Origin: Irineochytrium annulatum
Lineage: Eukaryota; Chytridiomycota; Chytridiomycetes; Chytridiales; Chytridiaceae
NCBI GenBank assembly: GCA_027600665.1
Contig: JADGJL010000342.1
Span: 1 to 24,444, forward strand
Length of the DNA stretch: 24,444 nt
Reading direction: 5' to 3'
Shown here: positions 7,962 to 19,378 of the stretch, piece by piece
Position numbering within the stretch: position 1 is the first letter of the stretch
Layout: every line of letters starts with the position of its first letter
Notes under the pieces: generated by a model
What the model was told of the DNA's origin: nothing
Seen by the model: only the letters and a program-made list of their open reading frames with translations
Databases searched by the model: none
Made by a program: the position numbers and the translations under genes

Positions 7962-10091
7962 CTATGCCGCAGGTCCGGCAGGGCCGTACCCGTCGACCTG
8001 AAGCTCGGCCAGCAAGTTCTGGCACAGTGTGGATAGCTCCCCGACGGTTTCGTGTTGCTGTTGCTGCTGCTGTTGATCGGCATCCGTGGTCCCACTTCGA
8101 TCACCACTCCCCGTCGTAACGGACCCGTCCCCGTTTGCGTCCTCCCGCTCGAGGGTAGCGGGACCGCTCGTCTCGTACGCGTCGACGCTGGCGGGCGGGT
8201 TGCCGGTGGCGGCCAGGGTCCGAATGAGCGCGACCAACTCCTCGTCGGCAACAACTTTGTTCTTCAACGCATCTACGTACGATGCGAAAAAAGAAAATCG
8301 TCAAAAAATCGTGGCAAAAAGAAGGTAGAATAACGCACCACTGCCCTGGACAATCTGGCTAAGCGTCCAAACGCCAATTTGTCGGACAACGCCTCCCTCC
8401 CCATCCGGCCCGTCCGCCTCCCTAAGGAAACCAATCAACCCCTCCCTCACGCCATCCCACTCTTTCTTAAACACATCCTCCACCACCCCGCCCTTCCCTT
8501 CCAGCCTAGCCGCAAGGTTCCCTACCACAGCCCCCGCATTGCTCCTCAGTTCTAGCCCGCCAGCCTCCGGCTTCATCAGCCTCGCTAACACTTTCACCAA
8601 CTTCGCGACCCTCGGCCTTGCCTCCTCCGAAAACACCAACAACGCCAGGCACGCCATCATCTCGCACTTGACATTTTCGGGAACCTCCTCCATCCTCAGC
8701 AGTCCGCCGATCTTCTCCACCGTCCCCACCGACACCACGACGGCCATGTTCCTCTCCTGCGAGCACACGTTCCTGATGGTCGAGAGCGCATGGCTCTGGA
8801 TCTCCTCGTTGTCATAGCTAATCAACTCAACAAGCACCTCGAGGAACCCACCCTCAACCAAGGGCGTCTCGTTAGCGGGGGAGATGGAGAGGTTCCGGAG
8901 GCACGCGGCAGCCGCGAGGACAATCTGGGGCACGCGGGATTTGAGTAAGGTGAGCAGGGGTGGGAGGCCGTCGTGGAGGACGATGTCGATCTGGAATTTG
9001 GGGTCGGACGCGAGGTTGCGAAGGCAGAGTGCGGCCTGGCATTGGACCTTGAGGGAGAGTGACTGGAGGAGCGTGATTAGAGACGGGATCAGGTGGGGCT
9101 CCGAGGTGGCAAGGCGGGTGCGGTTGAGCTCGTCGACGGCGATATTAGAAAGGGCTGTGGTGCAGTAGTATTGGACGTCGAAGTCGGGGGATTGGAGGAG
9201 CTGCACGAGGACGGGAAGGGCGCCGGCAGTAACGAGCTGTTGCCGGTTTTCGACGGAGTTTGTCATGTTTAGGATGGCACCCGTCGCATTCCGCTACGTA
9301 ACGTGGCCATGTTAGAGAGCCTTCGAATGCAGCGTCCGCACGGAAAAATCACCTGAACTCGCATGTCCTTCGATCTCGCAAGTCTCGTCAAGGGGACGAG
9401 AGCACCAGATCTGGCAATCCTCTCCTTGTTATCGGCGTGGGTAGCCAGGTTCGTTATGCAGCCCACCGCATTGCATTGCACCTCCGGGTTGCCAGACTGC
9501 ATGAGCTGCACTAACGGCTCCAACGCCCCACACTCCACAATCAGGACCTGATTATCAGCTGTCCACGAGCATCATCAGCACTCAGGAGAGAACTACACAA
9601 CCAAAAAGTCTTACAATGTGCCGCCAGGTTCCCCAACGAAGCAGCGGAGCACCGTTGCACCTCCGAGTCCCCAGACTGCAGCAAATATATTGCACACTCG
9701 ATCGCCTCCCTGCTCGCCGGCTGGACATCTGCCAACGGTATCCGTCAGCACGATCGCATAACGAATATTAAGCATACTCTTCTCCGTCAGATCCACGAAC
9801 GCCATCGCCGCGCTCCGCTGTAGATCAATATGGTCCGAGTAAGCCATCAGGCTCAGCGCCCGTAGCGCATCCCCCTCGACGAAGAAGTTGATATCATCGC
9901 GATCTGTTGAACGAGTGAGTAACGCGCCCCGTGCCGTCCGTGGAACACCGACTTTCGAGGTATCTGAGCAAGTCCTGCACGGCCTCCCGCTCGTTCTCCA
10001 AAAGCGGCTCATAGAGCGATCCTCGCGGATTCCGCCGGCAGAGGAAGGAGCAGCAGTTAGAAATGGACCACCACGTCGACTGTGGTGGCAT
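7962..10091 (-). CDS. VAC8: Vacuolar armadillo-repeat protein Vac8
   Basis: Six exons on the minus strand: 10091-9953, 9903-9778, 9728-9615, 9558-9353, 9293-8339 and 8272-7962 (introns 49-66 nt), giving 616 residues. Vac8 is a peripheral vacuole-membrane scaffold for vacuole inheritance, fusion, nucleus-vacuole junctions and autophagy. The sequence follows the family almost end to end: [16 protein letters not shown], then YLENRDDINFF formed across intron 1, then tandem ARM repeats including [34 protein letters not shown] and [14 protein letters not shown]. The C-terminal region carries a seven-Gln run and ends in a family-like helix ([11 protein letters not shown]). The N-terminus keeps the palmitoylation-type cysteines (NCCSFLC), but the predicted start [11 protein letters not shown] lacks the Met-Gly needed for myristoylation. 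A missed tiny first exon could explain this. The start codon is therefore the least certain part. Confidence 0.95.
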
Positions 10092-10150
10092 AATCGGGTG
10101 ATGGACGGGCAGTGGTGAGGACAAGTTTGAACTTCCAACAACCTGCACCA
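10092..10150. promoter_or_regulatory. 59-bp divergent promoter between VAC8 and the O-methyltransferase
   Basis: Only 59 bp separate the two predicted start codons (10091 on minus, 10151 on plus). Both core promoters, leaders and transcription starts must fit here or extend into the neighbouring first exons. No TATA-like box is evident. If either start codon is placed wrongly the distance changes. The methyltransferase Met is well supported because its first exon joins conserved sequence; the VAC8 Met is less certain. Confidence 0.5.
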
Positions 10151-11472
10151 ATGACCATACCATCAAGTGCTCCCGTCCTGGAGCTCGTGAACGCGTTCCG
10201 GCGATCCAAGATAATGTATGGCTGCTGGATAATGTACTGTGCTAACGATCAATGCAGGTTCACTATGGTCTCGACTGGAATCGTCGACTTCCTTCACGAG
10301 AACGGTCCTGCGAACCCTGAGGAGATCGCGTCGCACCTGGGCCGAGCAGGATCGACGTCCTACTCTCCAGTTGCGGTGGATCGTGTCATGCGGGCGTCCG
10401 TAGCGCTGGGCCTTGTGGCGCTGAGTGGCGCGAGCCCCGCTCTGATCTCATCCAAGTTTGAGCTCACCCCGCTGTCGAAGACCTACTTGGCGACAAGCTC
10501 GCCAAATTCTTTGTCTGGTAGGGTTGATTGATGTGTTTTTCAATGCGCTGTGTGCTGACAGCAAGCTTGCAGGCTACATTATCCACTCTGACAAGCTCGT
10601 CCTGCCGCTCTTTGACCACATGACTGAATCCCTAAAGACCGGCAAGCCCTGCTGGTCGGCCGCATTCCCAGACCTCCCGCCGTCCCAGTCCGTCTTCTCC
10701 TTCCTCTACGCCACGCGGGAGTCGAAGCTGCAGTTCATGAACGCCATGCACTCACATGCTTGCCTCGCGGCTCCAAACGTGGCGGAGGCGTTTGACCTCA
10801 GTTGGGTGAAGAAACGCATTGCAGATCTCGGCGCCGGGACGGGCGCGTTAGCGACGCAGATGGCGAGGCGGTGGAAGCAGGTGCCGGAGGTGTTTGCGGT
10901 GGATTTGCCCGAGGTTGTGGAAATGACGGAGGCGGAGTTTCTTACAAAGGAGACGGATGCAGACATTAAGCGACGCGTGAAGGCGGTGGCGGGAGATATT
11001 TTTGAAGGTAACGTTGTCGCAACTTGGACAACGGTGCTGCTGACCAGCGATTCCTCCAGCTCAATATACGGATGAGGCTCCTATGCAAGGTGCCGTCGAT
11101 GATCCTCTTCCGAGAGCGGACGTGTACTGTCTTTCGCGCATCCTGCATGACTGGGATGACAAAAAGTGCCTGTCCCTGCTCCAACGCATCCACCGGCTTC
11201 TTCCGAACACCTTGCAGACGGATATGGATTTTACGGGCGCGCTGATAATCGGGGAGGGCGTGCTTAAGGAGGACCGGACAGGCCCTTTAGATATCACATT
11301 GCAAGACATGAACATGCTCGTGCAGACTGGCGGACGCGAGCGGACCTTTGGCGAGTACAAGGCCATGCTCGAGTTGGTGGGCTTCTCGGCCGACCGGATC
11401 CTCCTGCAACGGACTGGGACTTATTTGGACGCGATTATTGCATACAAAACGATCAACTTCTTGCAGACGTGA
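10151..11472 (+). CDS. SAM-dependent O-methyltransferase (plant COMT / fungal OMT family 2)
   Basis: Four exons: 10151-10215, 10258-10517, 10573-11007 and 11060-11472 (introns of 42, 55 and 52 nt), giving 390 residues. The family transfers methyl from S-adenosylmethionine to hydroxyl groups of small aromatic or polyketide-type molecules. The N-terminal part is a winged-helix dimerisation domain ([13 protein letters not shown], then TPLSKTYL). The Rossmann core has the SAM-binding motif DLGAGTG at 193-199, and [18 protein letters not shown] carries the probable catalytic base His283. The substrate cannot be told. No polyketide synthase, P450 or transporter lies nearby, so there is no sign of a metabolite cluster. 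The gene is divergent from VAC8 and convergent with the next gene. The third exon/intron junction was chosen because it restores the AGDIFE...DEAPMQG frame. Confidence 0.9.
10216..10257 (+). other. 42-nt in-frame intron 1 of the O-methyltransferase
   Basis: The intron begins GTATGG, has a GCTAAC branch-like site and ends TGCAG. Its length is a multiple of three and it holds no in-frame stop, so an unspliced message would add 14 residues ([14 protein letters not shown]) without breaking the protein. Removing it rebuilds the family-typical FRRSKIMFTMV junction, so splicing is the preferred reading. Confidence 0.75.
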
Positions 11473-11477
11473 ATAAA
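11472..11477 (+). terminator. AATAAA overlapping the methyltransferase stop codon
   Basis: The stop TGA (11470-11472) runs directly into AATAAA, giving TGAATAAA. The convergent gene stops at 11518, only 45 bp away, so an early poly(A) signal would help keep the transcripts apart. The hexamer could be chance. Confidence 0.35.
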
Positions 11478-11517
11478 TTGCTCAACATACACAAAGCACA
11501 TATCCTCTGAAAGCAGA

Positions 11518-12375
11518 CTATGTATTTTTATGAGGTCGATTGTCTTGCCGGTTGTTGTCCTGATCTATAAGCTGCTTTTTGGCCCGCGACATACTGTGCT
11601 CAGTTAACAATATGCCTTCATTTTCTAAAGCGTCCCCGATCGCTTTTATCGCTCCATCGGAAATTACCACCCTCCCGTCTTTCAGAGATTCGCCCCCCTC
11701 GTCCTTTGCCAAGAGGTCTTCAATGGTGCTGGATACCCCTTCATTGATTAGCCCCCCCTCCTTCAAAACCCTCGCCAGATTCTGAGACCCCCGCCACGCA
11801 CAGAAATGGTCACGAAGCCTGACGGCGTTGTACAGGAGGAATACGTTCGGCCCTGGTAGGATCGTCATCGCCGCCGAGAACGGCAGACACAGAACGGACA
11901 GCACGGTCCACTTGTAGTGATACGGAAGCCGTCGATTCGCCAGCGCCGTCAGATAGTTCACCACGGTCGTCTCCGACAGCTCGGCCGGGTGATGCAGCCG
12001 CGCGCGAATTCGCTGCGGTACGTCCCATCCGATCTCCCTCAGGAAGTACTCCTCCGCCGGTATGCGATCCAGGATGCCCGTCCCGAACGAATGCAGCCGC
12101 TTGCCCAACGTCCCTTCCTTTAAGTCGCCAAGACCGTCCCATTTCAGCATGACCCAAGTCGCGGCAGCATTAAACCGCTTCTCGAGAGAAGACTCTGTCC
12201 GCGACGCAATCTGCGAGCGGTCGATGTCGCATCGGAGGAAGAGGGGGACGACGTGGCGGTGGTGATCGGCCGAGTGCACGACGCGGTGCCGGTTGTGGAT
12301 GTGGAGCGATTGCTGGTGGCCGGCCGAGACAGATCGGAGGTTGATGAGCGGGATCGCGTATAAACGTAACGCCAT
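11518..12375 (-). CDS. Mitochondrial K+/H+-exchange-related protein (YDL183C family)
   Basis: A single exon encodes 285 residues. It matches the fungal family typified by yeast YDL183C (Mit_KHE1), inner-membrane proteins linked to mitochondrial potassium/proton exchange and volume control. Family landmarks are the start MALRLYAIPL, the block LGKRLHSFGTGILDRIPAEE at 90-109, and PYHYKWTVLSVLCLPFSAAM followed by TILPGPNVFLLYNAVRLRDH at about 151-190. The last block holds one or two hydrophobic segments followed by an aromatic, basic stretch (FCAWRGSQNL). The C-terminal 80 residues are hydrophilic. The open frame extends upstream of Met 12375, but that extension would run into the divergent Sec7 gene and looks non-conserved, so the ATG before ALRLYAIPL was chosen. 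Function is taken from the family and not shown here. Confidence 0.85.
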   Translation of the reverse strand: MALRLYAIPLINLRSVSAGHQQSLHIHNRHRVVHSADHHRHVVPLFLRCDIDRSQIASRTESSLEKRFNAAATWVMLKWDGLGDLKEGTLGKRLHSFGTGILDRIPAEEYFLREIGWDVPQRIRARLHHPAELSETTVVNYLTALANRRLPYHYKWTVLSVLCLPFSAAMTILPGPNVFLLYNAVRLRDHFCAWRGSQNLARVLKEGGLINEGVSSTIEDLLAKDEGGESLKDGRVVISDGAIKAIGDALENEGILLTEHSMSRAKKQLIDQDNNRQDNRPHKNT

Positions 12376-12558
12376 GGTGGAGGGCGATCGGGGGACTCGC
12401 GGACGGCAGGTCGGCGAGGGAAGGGTTCGAAGCGGCCCTGGGTTGTCAACTCTTTTGATTCGAGCAATCAACACTAGGACGACCGTCAACGTGGAACGAG
12501 ATCCCGCCCATACACCATATCTGGGGCCGGCGCTCTCGGTTAGGACACTGCGCGGATC
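12376..12558. promoter_or_regulatory. 183-bp divergent promoter of the mitochondrial protein and SEC7 genes
   Basis: This spacer separates two start codons facing away from each other, so it should contain both core promoters. I see no clear TATA box or repeated operator. Confidence 0.5.
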
Positions 12559-15500
12559 ATGGCGGACGCCCACACGCGGGCGAACAGCTCGAACTCGAAT
12601 CTGACAGGCGCTGGGGGTGGATCGTCGGATGTCTTCATCAAACTCGCCCTGGAGCAGCTCCTGAACGCCAGAGAGGCGAAGCGGCTGACTGCTCTGAAGG
12701 AGGCGGCGAAGCATAGTTTAGGTATGGGGCCTGGGTACTCGGATTGGGGCTTGTTGCTAACGGAATTCGTTCAGGCGTGCTCGAGAATCCCGATCCTGAC
12801 CTTGCCACGATCCAGTCCCTCCTTCAGCCGTTCTATCTTGCTTGTCAGTCGCGTCAGCCGCCATTGGCCGTGATCGCGATCGACTGTCTGGGAAAGTTGT
12901 TTACTTACAACTACTGGGGTCGGCATAACCTGAGCTGGCTCGATGACTCGAATGGAGGGGACGCAGAGATGGAGCTTGAGAAGGAAGGGATCGGGGCGAA
13001 GCACGGGAAGCTTGACAGGAAGAATACCGCGGGGAAGAGCCCGTCGCACCCGGATGCCTCAAGGGCGAGCGGGGAGGATGAGCGGGGGTCGTTGGACTCA
13101 GGTATTATTTACTGCCCGATGAGTGCTGCTGGAAACTTCAAATTTAACGTGGTGAATCCAGATGGCGGAGGCGGCGGTGGAGGCATTATTGCCCAGGTCG
13201 TCGACACGATTTGTGACACGTTCTCCGGCGGTGAGAACACGGATGACAAAGTGCAGGTTCAGATTGTCAAAGCTCTCCTGGCGGCTGTCTCGAGCGTGGA
13301 TCCGGCGTCCGGGTCACATGGGGGAGTCTTACTGCGGGCGATTCGGACCACGTACAATATCTTCCTGCTGTCGCGCAGCGCCAATACCCAGATCATCGCG
13401 CAGGCCACGCTGACGCAGATGGTTCAGGCGGTGTTCGGTCGGGTGCCGAAGGATTTGGCAAGGGACATTACCCGGGGGTTGAAGGAGGGGTCGCCGGCTG
13501 GAGCAACGCTTTCGCCTATATTACGTGAATCGGAGCTGGTCAGCACCCCCGTCACAGTCAACGGGGAAATTCCGCCGATCTCCGTGACGGCGTCGGACGA
13601 GCCGCAAGCTTTGGGCGAGGAGAGTCAACCGGCGACCAGCACGGAGGAGGTGCCGAGCGCGTCAACGACCCCGACGGTCACGCCATCCGAGCGAGGCATG
13701 GTGACAATTGGGAGTCAGGACAGCTTTAACTCGGTAACGGGCATGCAGCCGGTAGAAAAGAAGCGGGACAGCATTACCGACCAGTACATCAAGGACGCGT
13801 ACCTTGTCTTCCGCGCACTCTGCAAGCTAAGCATGAAACCAATCCCTGCACCGGAAGGCGCCACCGAGCTGAAGTCGCATGCGATGCGGTCGAAATTGCT
13901 GTCGCTGCACCTGGTTCACACCGTGCTCACATCCCACATGCACGTGTTCTTTACGCCGGCAAGTGTGCTATTTCCGGGTGATGGAGGGAGGGGGCAGGTG
14001 CAGACCGTCCTGTTCGTTCACGCGGTGTGGCAGTACCTGTGTTTGAGCATATCGAGGAACGCCGTCAGCGTCGTTCCGCAGGTGTTTGATATATCCATGG
14101 ATATCTTTGGACGCGTACTTGTGGGCTTACGGACGGTCTTGAAGGTTCGATTATCGTTATCGCTTAACGCTAACATGGATGAATTTTTTTTTAGAGAGAA
14201 ATTTCGATCATCTTCACTGAAATTATCATTCCTATCATGGAGGCCCGATCGTCCATTACCTTCAACCAGCGGACGTCGCTCCTAAAGTCTCTCATGCGAA
14301 TTTTATCCGAGCCTAGCAACGAAGGAGGGCGGCTCTTGGTCGAGCTGTACCTTAACTACGACTGTAACTTGGAAGCTACCGCTCGCGAGAACATTTGGGA
14401 GCGCCTGATCAACACGCTCGGTCGCGTAATGACGTTGCATCATACGGAGCCAGACTCGAACACGAAGGGAAGCTCGAACAACCTGTCGAAGATGGAGATG
14501 GGACCGGGCGTTGGCGGTGTGAACATGCCGCCGGCCATCACGACCGCGACATTGACCAGCTTCACCAAAGAGCAAGTGAAGGAGCTGTACTCTTCCACTG
14601 GGGACTTTACGGAGCTGAAGAAGAGAGGGCTGGAGTTGTTGGTTAAGGGCGTTCTGAAGCCGTTAGTCACGTGGTGCCAGCTAAAGAACGGGAAAGGGGA
14701 GGAAGGCGCTGCGTCGTCCAGGCGGAGTGGTGATGATTTCGAGCGGACTCATACGGGTGAGAAGGAGGGGAGCCTTGGTCTCGTGGTTGAAGGCGACGAG
14801 GGGAAGAGGATTAGCCGTGTAATCCGTGAGGATGATCCTACCGCGTTCGAGTCTTTGAAGCACCGGAAGCAAGTTTTGATGGAGGGCATTAAACGGTTTA
14901 ACTTCAAGCCGAAGAAGGTTCGATAACCGTGACCTAGCGTGCAGTATTGATTCTCCTGTAGGGCATTCAGTTCTTGCTGGATTCCTCGTGTATTCCATCG
15001 CGGACGCCGCGCGATATTGCTGTCTTCTTGCTGCATACAGAGGGTTTGAATAAGAGCATGATTGGCGAGTTCCTTGGCGAAGGGTGTGTTCAGATTCTAG
15101 ATCGTTTGCCGGCTAAATTAATTTATCAGGGACGAGGAGAACATCGCGATCATGCACGCTTTTGTGGATGAGATGGAATTCGCCCAGCTTCACTTCGTCA
15201 CAGCGCTTCGTCACTTCCTTCAAACCTTCCGGCTACCCGGCGAGGCTCAAAAGATTGATCGATTCATGCTCAAGTTTGCTGAGCGATTTGTTCAGGGCAA
15301 TCCGACATCCTTCTCCAGTGCCGATACGGCCTATGTGCTCGCATACTCCACGATCATGCTCAACACGGATCAACATAATGCACAAGTGAAGAACAGGATG
15401 ACGAAGGCGGATTTCCTGAAGAACAACAGGTTTGTCTTTAAAGAATCGATGGCGCTGACGAAGGCAAGGGGTATTGACGAGGGCAAAGATTTGCCGCCTG

Positions 15501-18500
15501 AGATGTTGGAGTCTATCTTTGACGAAATTTTAACGAACGAAATTGTGATGAAGGACGAGCAGATGAAGCCATCCCATGATCCAAGGCCGAATGGAGGTCC
15601 CAACCTGGGCGCGGTCGTCGGCCTTCCTGCCGCCGGCGGTAGTTCGAAGAAGGAGGTTGCTCAGTTTGCAATTGCTAGTGAGACTATGGCGATGAAGACG
15701 GAGGCCATGTTCAACACTATTTTGAAGGACAAGGGCAACGGTGGAACGTTGACACCATCTGGAGCAGGGAGTGGCTCCACTGGCGGTTCGAGTGCCGTGC
15801 AATTCTTCTCGGCGAGCCACTTCGAGCATGTGAAGCCGATGTTTACGATTACGTGGATGTCGATCTTGACGGGGTTGTCCGGGCCGTTGCAGGAGAGCGA
15901 GGACCACGACACTGTCGTTCTTGCTCTGGAAGGTTTTCGATACGCGGCTAGAATCGCTTGTCTCTTTGATATGGAGTTGGAGAGGAAGGCCTTTGTGTCC
16001 ACCCTGTCGAAATTCACGCAGCTCGGGAACTTGGGTGAAATTCGGACGAAGAATCTCGAGGCGGTTAAGGCCCTGCTTGATATCGCGAACGAAATGGGAG
16101 ATCTTCTGGGGGAGAGCTGGAAGGACGTCGTGCTCTGCGTCAGCCAACTGGAGAAACTTCAGCTTGTCAGTGCCGACGCAACGAATCAGAGGACGTCGTC
16201 GGAACAGAAGTCTTCGGGTGAACGGGGTAACCGTACAAAGCGCATTTCGATAACCCCGAATGAGGAAGTCGCCGCCGTCGCGGCCTCACAGTCGATGACG
16301 GTGACCGTCGATCGCCTCTTCACGACATCCTACCGGCTCTCGGGTACGGCTATAGTTGACTTTGTGAGGGCGCTCTGCACTGTCTCTTGGGATGAGATTA
16401 CCTCTTCTTCAACCTCCGAAACGCCGCGCATGTACTGCCTCCAGCGGCTGGTCGAAATATCGTACTACAATATGAAGCGTATCCGTGTAGAGTGGAGTAA
16501 TATCTGGGCGATTCTTGGCGAACATTTTAACAAAGTCGGATGCCACCCGAACCCGCAGGTTTGCTTCTTCGCGCTGGATAAGCTGAGGCAGCTGGCTATC
16601 AAATTTTTGGATCTCGAGGAGCTTCCAAATTTTAAATTCCAGAAAGATTTCTTAAAGCCGTTTGAATTCGTTTTGGGGAACAACCCGGACCCGAAGATTA
16701 AGGACATGGTCCTGAGTTGCTTGCAGCAAATGATTCAAGCAAAGGGGAATAAAAGCATGAAGTCTGGATGGAAGGCGATGTTTGGCGCTTTTATAAAGGC
16801 GGCGCGGGAAACAAACGGTATCGCAGTTCTTATTAAGTATTTCTCTAATTACGAGCAGAGCAAATCCTTTTGCTTGCCTTTGACATCGTCAAGTCAATTT
16901 TCAAGAGTCACTTTGAGGCCGTTGTTGGTAACATGGCTCTTCCCGATTTCATCTCTTGCCTTGTCGAGTTCTGTAAAAATCGGAAGTTTGCAAAAACGAG
17001 GTTTGTGAAAGAACGTGCGCTCAGATGGCTAAAATAAGTTTAGTTTGCAGGCTGTGGAACTTCTTCGTCAAACAATACCGCGTATCTTTGAAATGTCAAA
17101 AACACCAGCCGGCTCTAAAATCTTGCTGTCATCTGCTGCTGCCTCTGAAAAGACGACCTCAGAGTTCTTGTCCTCGGCGGGAGCTGCGCTAACTACCAGC
17201 AAAACCATATCTGCGTCCGTTACGTCACTGGTGGTTACAACTGGGGTTCCATCCACGCCATCCCTACCCTCCCCCAATGCTGCCACCTCGGAAACTTCAC
17301 ACCAAAGCGTTACCGAAGACCCGGCATTCCGCATATGGTTCCCCATCCTCTTCGGACTGTATGAGGTTGTCATGGTGTGCGACCTCGAAGTGCGAACTCG
17401 AGGGCTGACCTACTTATTTGAGTCGCTAAGGGCACACGGTCCGTCGTTCTCTCGCGATTCGTGGGAGGTAGTGGCAAAGGGCGTTCTCTTCCCGATCTTC
17501 GACGATTTGAGGCTGAGCCGGGTAGAGCATTCGAAGTTTGCAAACCGTGAAGACATGAGCGTCTGGCTGAGTACGACATTGATACAAGCGCTTCGTCTGC
17601 TTGTCGATCTCTTCGGGTACCACTTCGAGGCCCTACGATTCTGCATAGACCAGCTTTTCGAGCTGCTCACGATCTGCATGACTCAAGGTGGGGCGCTTTC
17701 GCAGCTTCTGGAAATGCAAACAATTTCTACCCTAGAAAACGAGACTCTGGCAAGAATAGGGTCGACGTGCCTGCATCAATTTATCGAGTCAAATGTCGCC
17801 AGGTTGGACGCACCCATATGGGATCGCGTGTGCACCACTTTCTCCCATTTGTTCCGCGTCACAACCCCGGATGCCCTGTTCTTCGACTATAGAGTTCAAG
17901 GACCTCAGGCTCCGCCGGCTGTCGTTGCGCCGCCTGAACAGGACGACTCCCCGGTCGCGTCGAGGACAGACATGACTTCAAGCGTTAGTATGGAGGATGG
18001 AAGCATTGGCTCGACGATGTCGTCTGTTCGGATATCGGCCGAATCCGAGGCGGGCGCTGCCACAGGAACTCCTTCCATAACTGGGTCGACCGCTGTTAAT
18101 AGTATTGCCCCGTTGCGGTCACCGTTGGCGGGTTCGGTGGTCGACAACTACGGAGTGCCCGACATTGCGGGGCGACCCCGGCCGCAAAGGAAGGACTTCC
18201 AAGGGATCATCGCCAAATGTGTCCTTCATCTGCTCGTGATTCAGACTTTGCAGGAAATCCTCGCGACCGACTCGAACGGCGTCCTGTCAGTCTACAAGTC
18301 GCTGGCATCACGGCATCTGCTTATGCTAGTTGACTGTCTGGAGAGAAGTTATCGGTTTGCGTCAGCATTTAACGCAGATCTGGAGTTGCGGATGGCGTTG
18401 TACAAGATAGGCTTTATGAAACAGCTGCCGAATTTGCTGAAGCAGGAGACTACGAGTGTTAGCACTTACGTCCAGGTTCTTATTCGAATGTATGCGGATT

Positions 18501-19036
18501 CCAACGAAGAGAGGGTTAGCATGAGGCCCGAGATCGAGAGAAGACTGATACCGTAAGTTTTTTTTTTGTTTCTTTCTTCATTTTTTCTCTCTGTATACGA
18601 CAAAATCTCACGTAATTATCTCAGATTAAGCTACGATATCTTGGTCCACTACAACACTCTCGACCCGGAGTCAAAGCGGCGAAATCTGACCGCGTGGAGA
18701 CCCGTCGTCGTATCCATCTTGAACGCCCTAGTTGATCTCGATGACGACCAATTCCGCGCGCACATTCATACGTTCTATGGCCCGTCCGTTGGCTTGCTTT
18801 TGCAAGACGCAACCAGCGCGGCGCCGGAGGTGCGGCTGGCGCTTCACAATCTGCTTGTCAGGGTGGGAAATGTCTTCAATATCTCAAAAACAGGCGACTC
18901 CGCTGTAGCCGTTACGGCTCCGGAAATAGATGACATTGGCATGGAGCGGCAGGATTCTTCCATCAGTGAAAGGCAGAATTCTTCCGAGCCTCAGTTCACG
19001 GGTTTGGGGAGGGGTTGTGTTGATAGCAGTAATTGA
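12559..19036 (+). CDS. SEC7: Large Arf guanine-nucleotide exchange factor, Sec7/BIG family
   Basis: Eight exons: 12559-12721, 12775-14144, 14195-14917, 14962-15083, 15130-16817, 16859-17000, 17044-18552 and 18625-19036, giving 2042 residues, as expected for Sec7p/BIG. It activates Arf1 at the trans-Golgi by GDP/GTP exchange and drives coat assembly and vesicle formation. The order is a DCB region (from about residue 35), a HUS box with NYDCN at 565-569, the Sec7 domain at about 732-920, and then HDS repeats. The Sec7 domain shows GLNKSMIGEFLGEGDEENIA formed across an intron, FRLPGEAQKIDRFMLKFAER with the glutamic finger Glu831, and AYSTIMLNTDQHN. A variable Thr/Ser/Pro-rich insert lies at about 310-400. 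The seven introns are 41-72 nt, and every one restores conserved sequence in frame. It is divergent from the mitochondrial gene and followed by eIF1 in the same direction. Confidence 0.97.
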
Positions 19037-19378
19037 AGGATGGGATGGGGTGGTCCCAGTCAAAGACATTGCGACGGTTTATTCCTTGATGGGCTTATTC
19101 TTTTGCTTAAAATAGCATTCATACTCTTGACGTTACAATATAATAATTGCGCAACCTGTCAGCGCAGCCGCTTTTACTCGTGCTGCAAATCCAAATAGGA
19201 GAGCTTTCATTGCACAACGAAGAAAGTTAAGAAAATATTGTTATTCAGTGGAGTGAGTAAGTTATTTTGTCTGATTTCTTAGGAGTCATTCGTAAAACAA
19301 TCCAAAGCACCCAAAGCACTCCACAGCAAGCAGTGGCGTAAATTCGGTGGTCAAATATTCGTTTTCTTCACTTTCATC
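19037..19378 (+). other. Intergenic region: SEC7 3' UTR and eIF1 promoter
   Basis: This 342-bp AT-rich spacer lies between two plus-strand genes. It contains a short imperfect direct repeat of CCAAAGCAC at about 19301-19320 and no convincing gene. The left part is probably the SEC7 3' UTR, and the right part the promoter and leader of the translation factor. Confidence 0.5.

Noticed and set aside
10151..12375. Possible secondary-metabolite cluster around the O-methyltransferase
   Set aside because: The neighbours are a vacuolar scaffold, a mitochondrial membrane protein and an Arf-GEF. No synthase, oxidase, transporter or cluster regulator is present.
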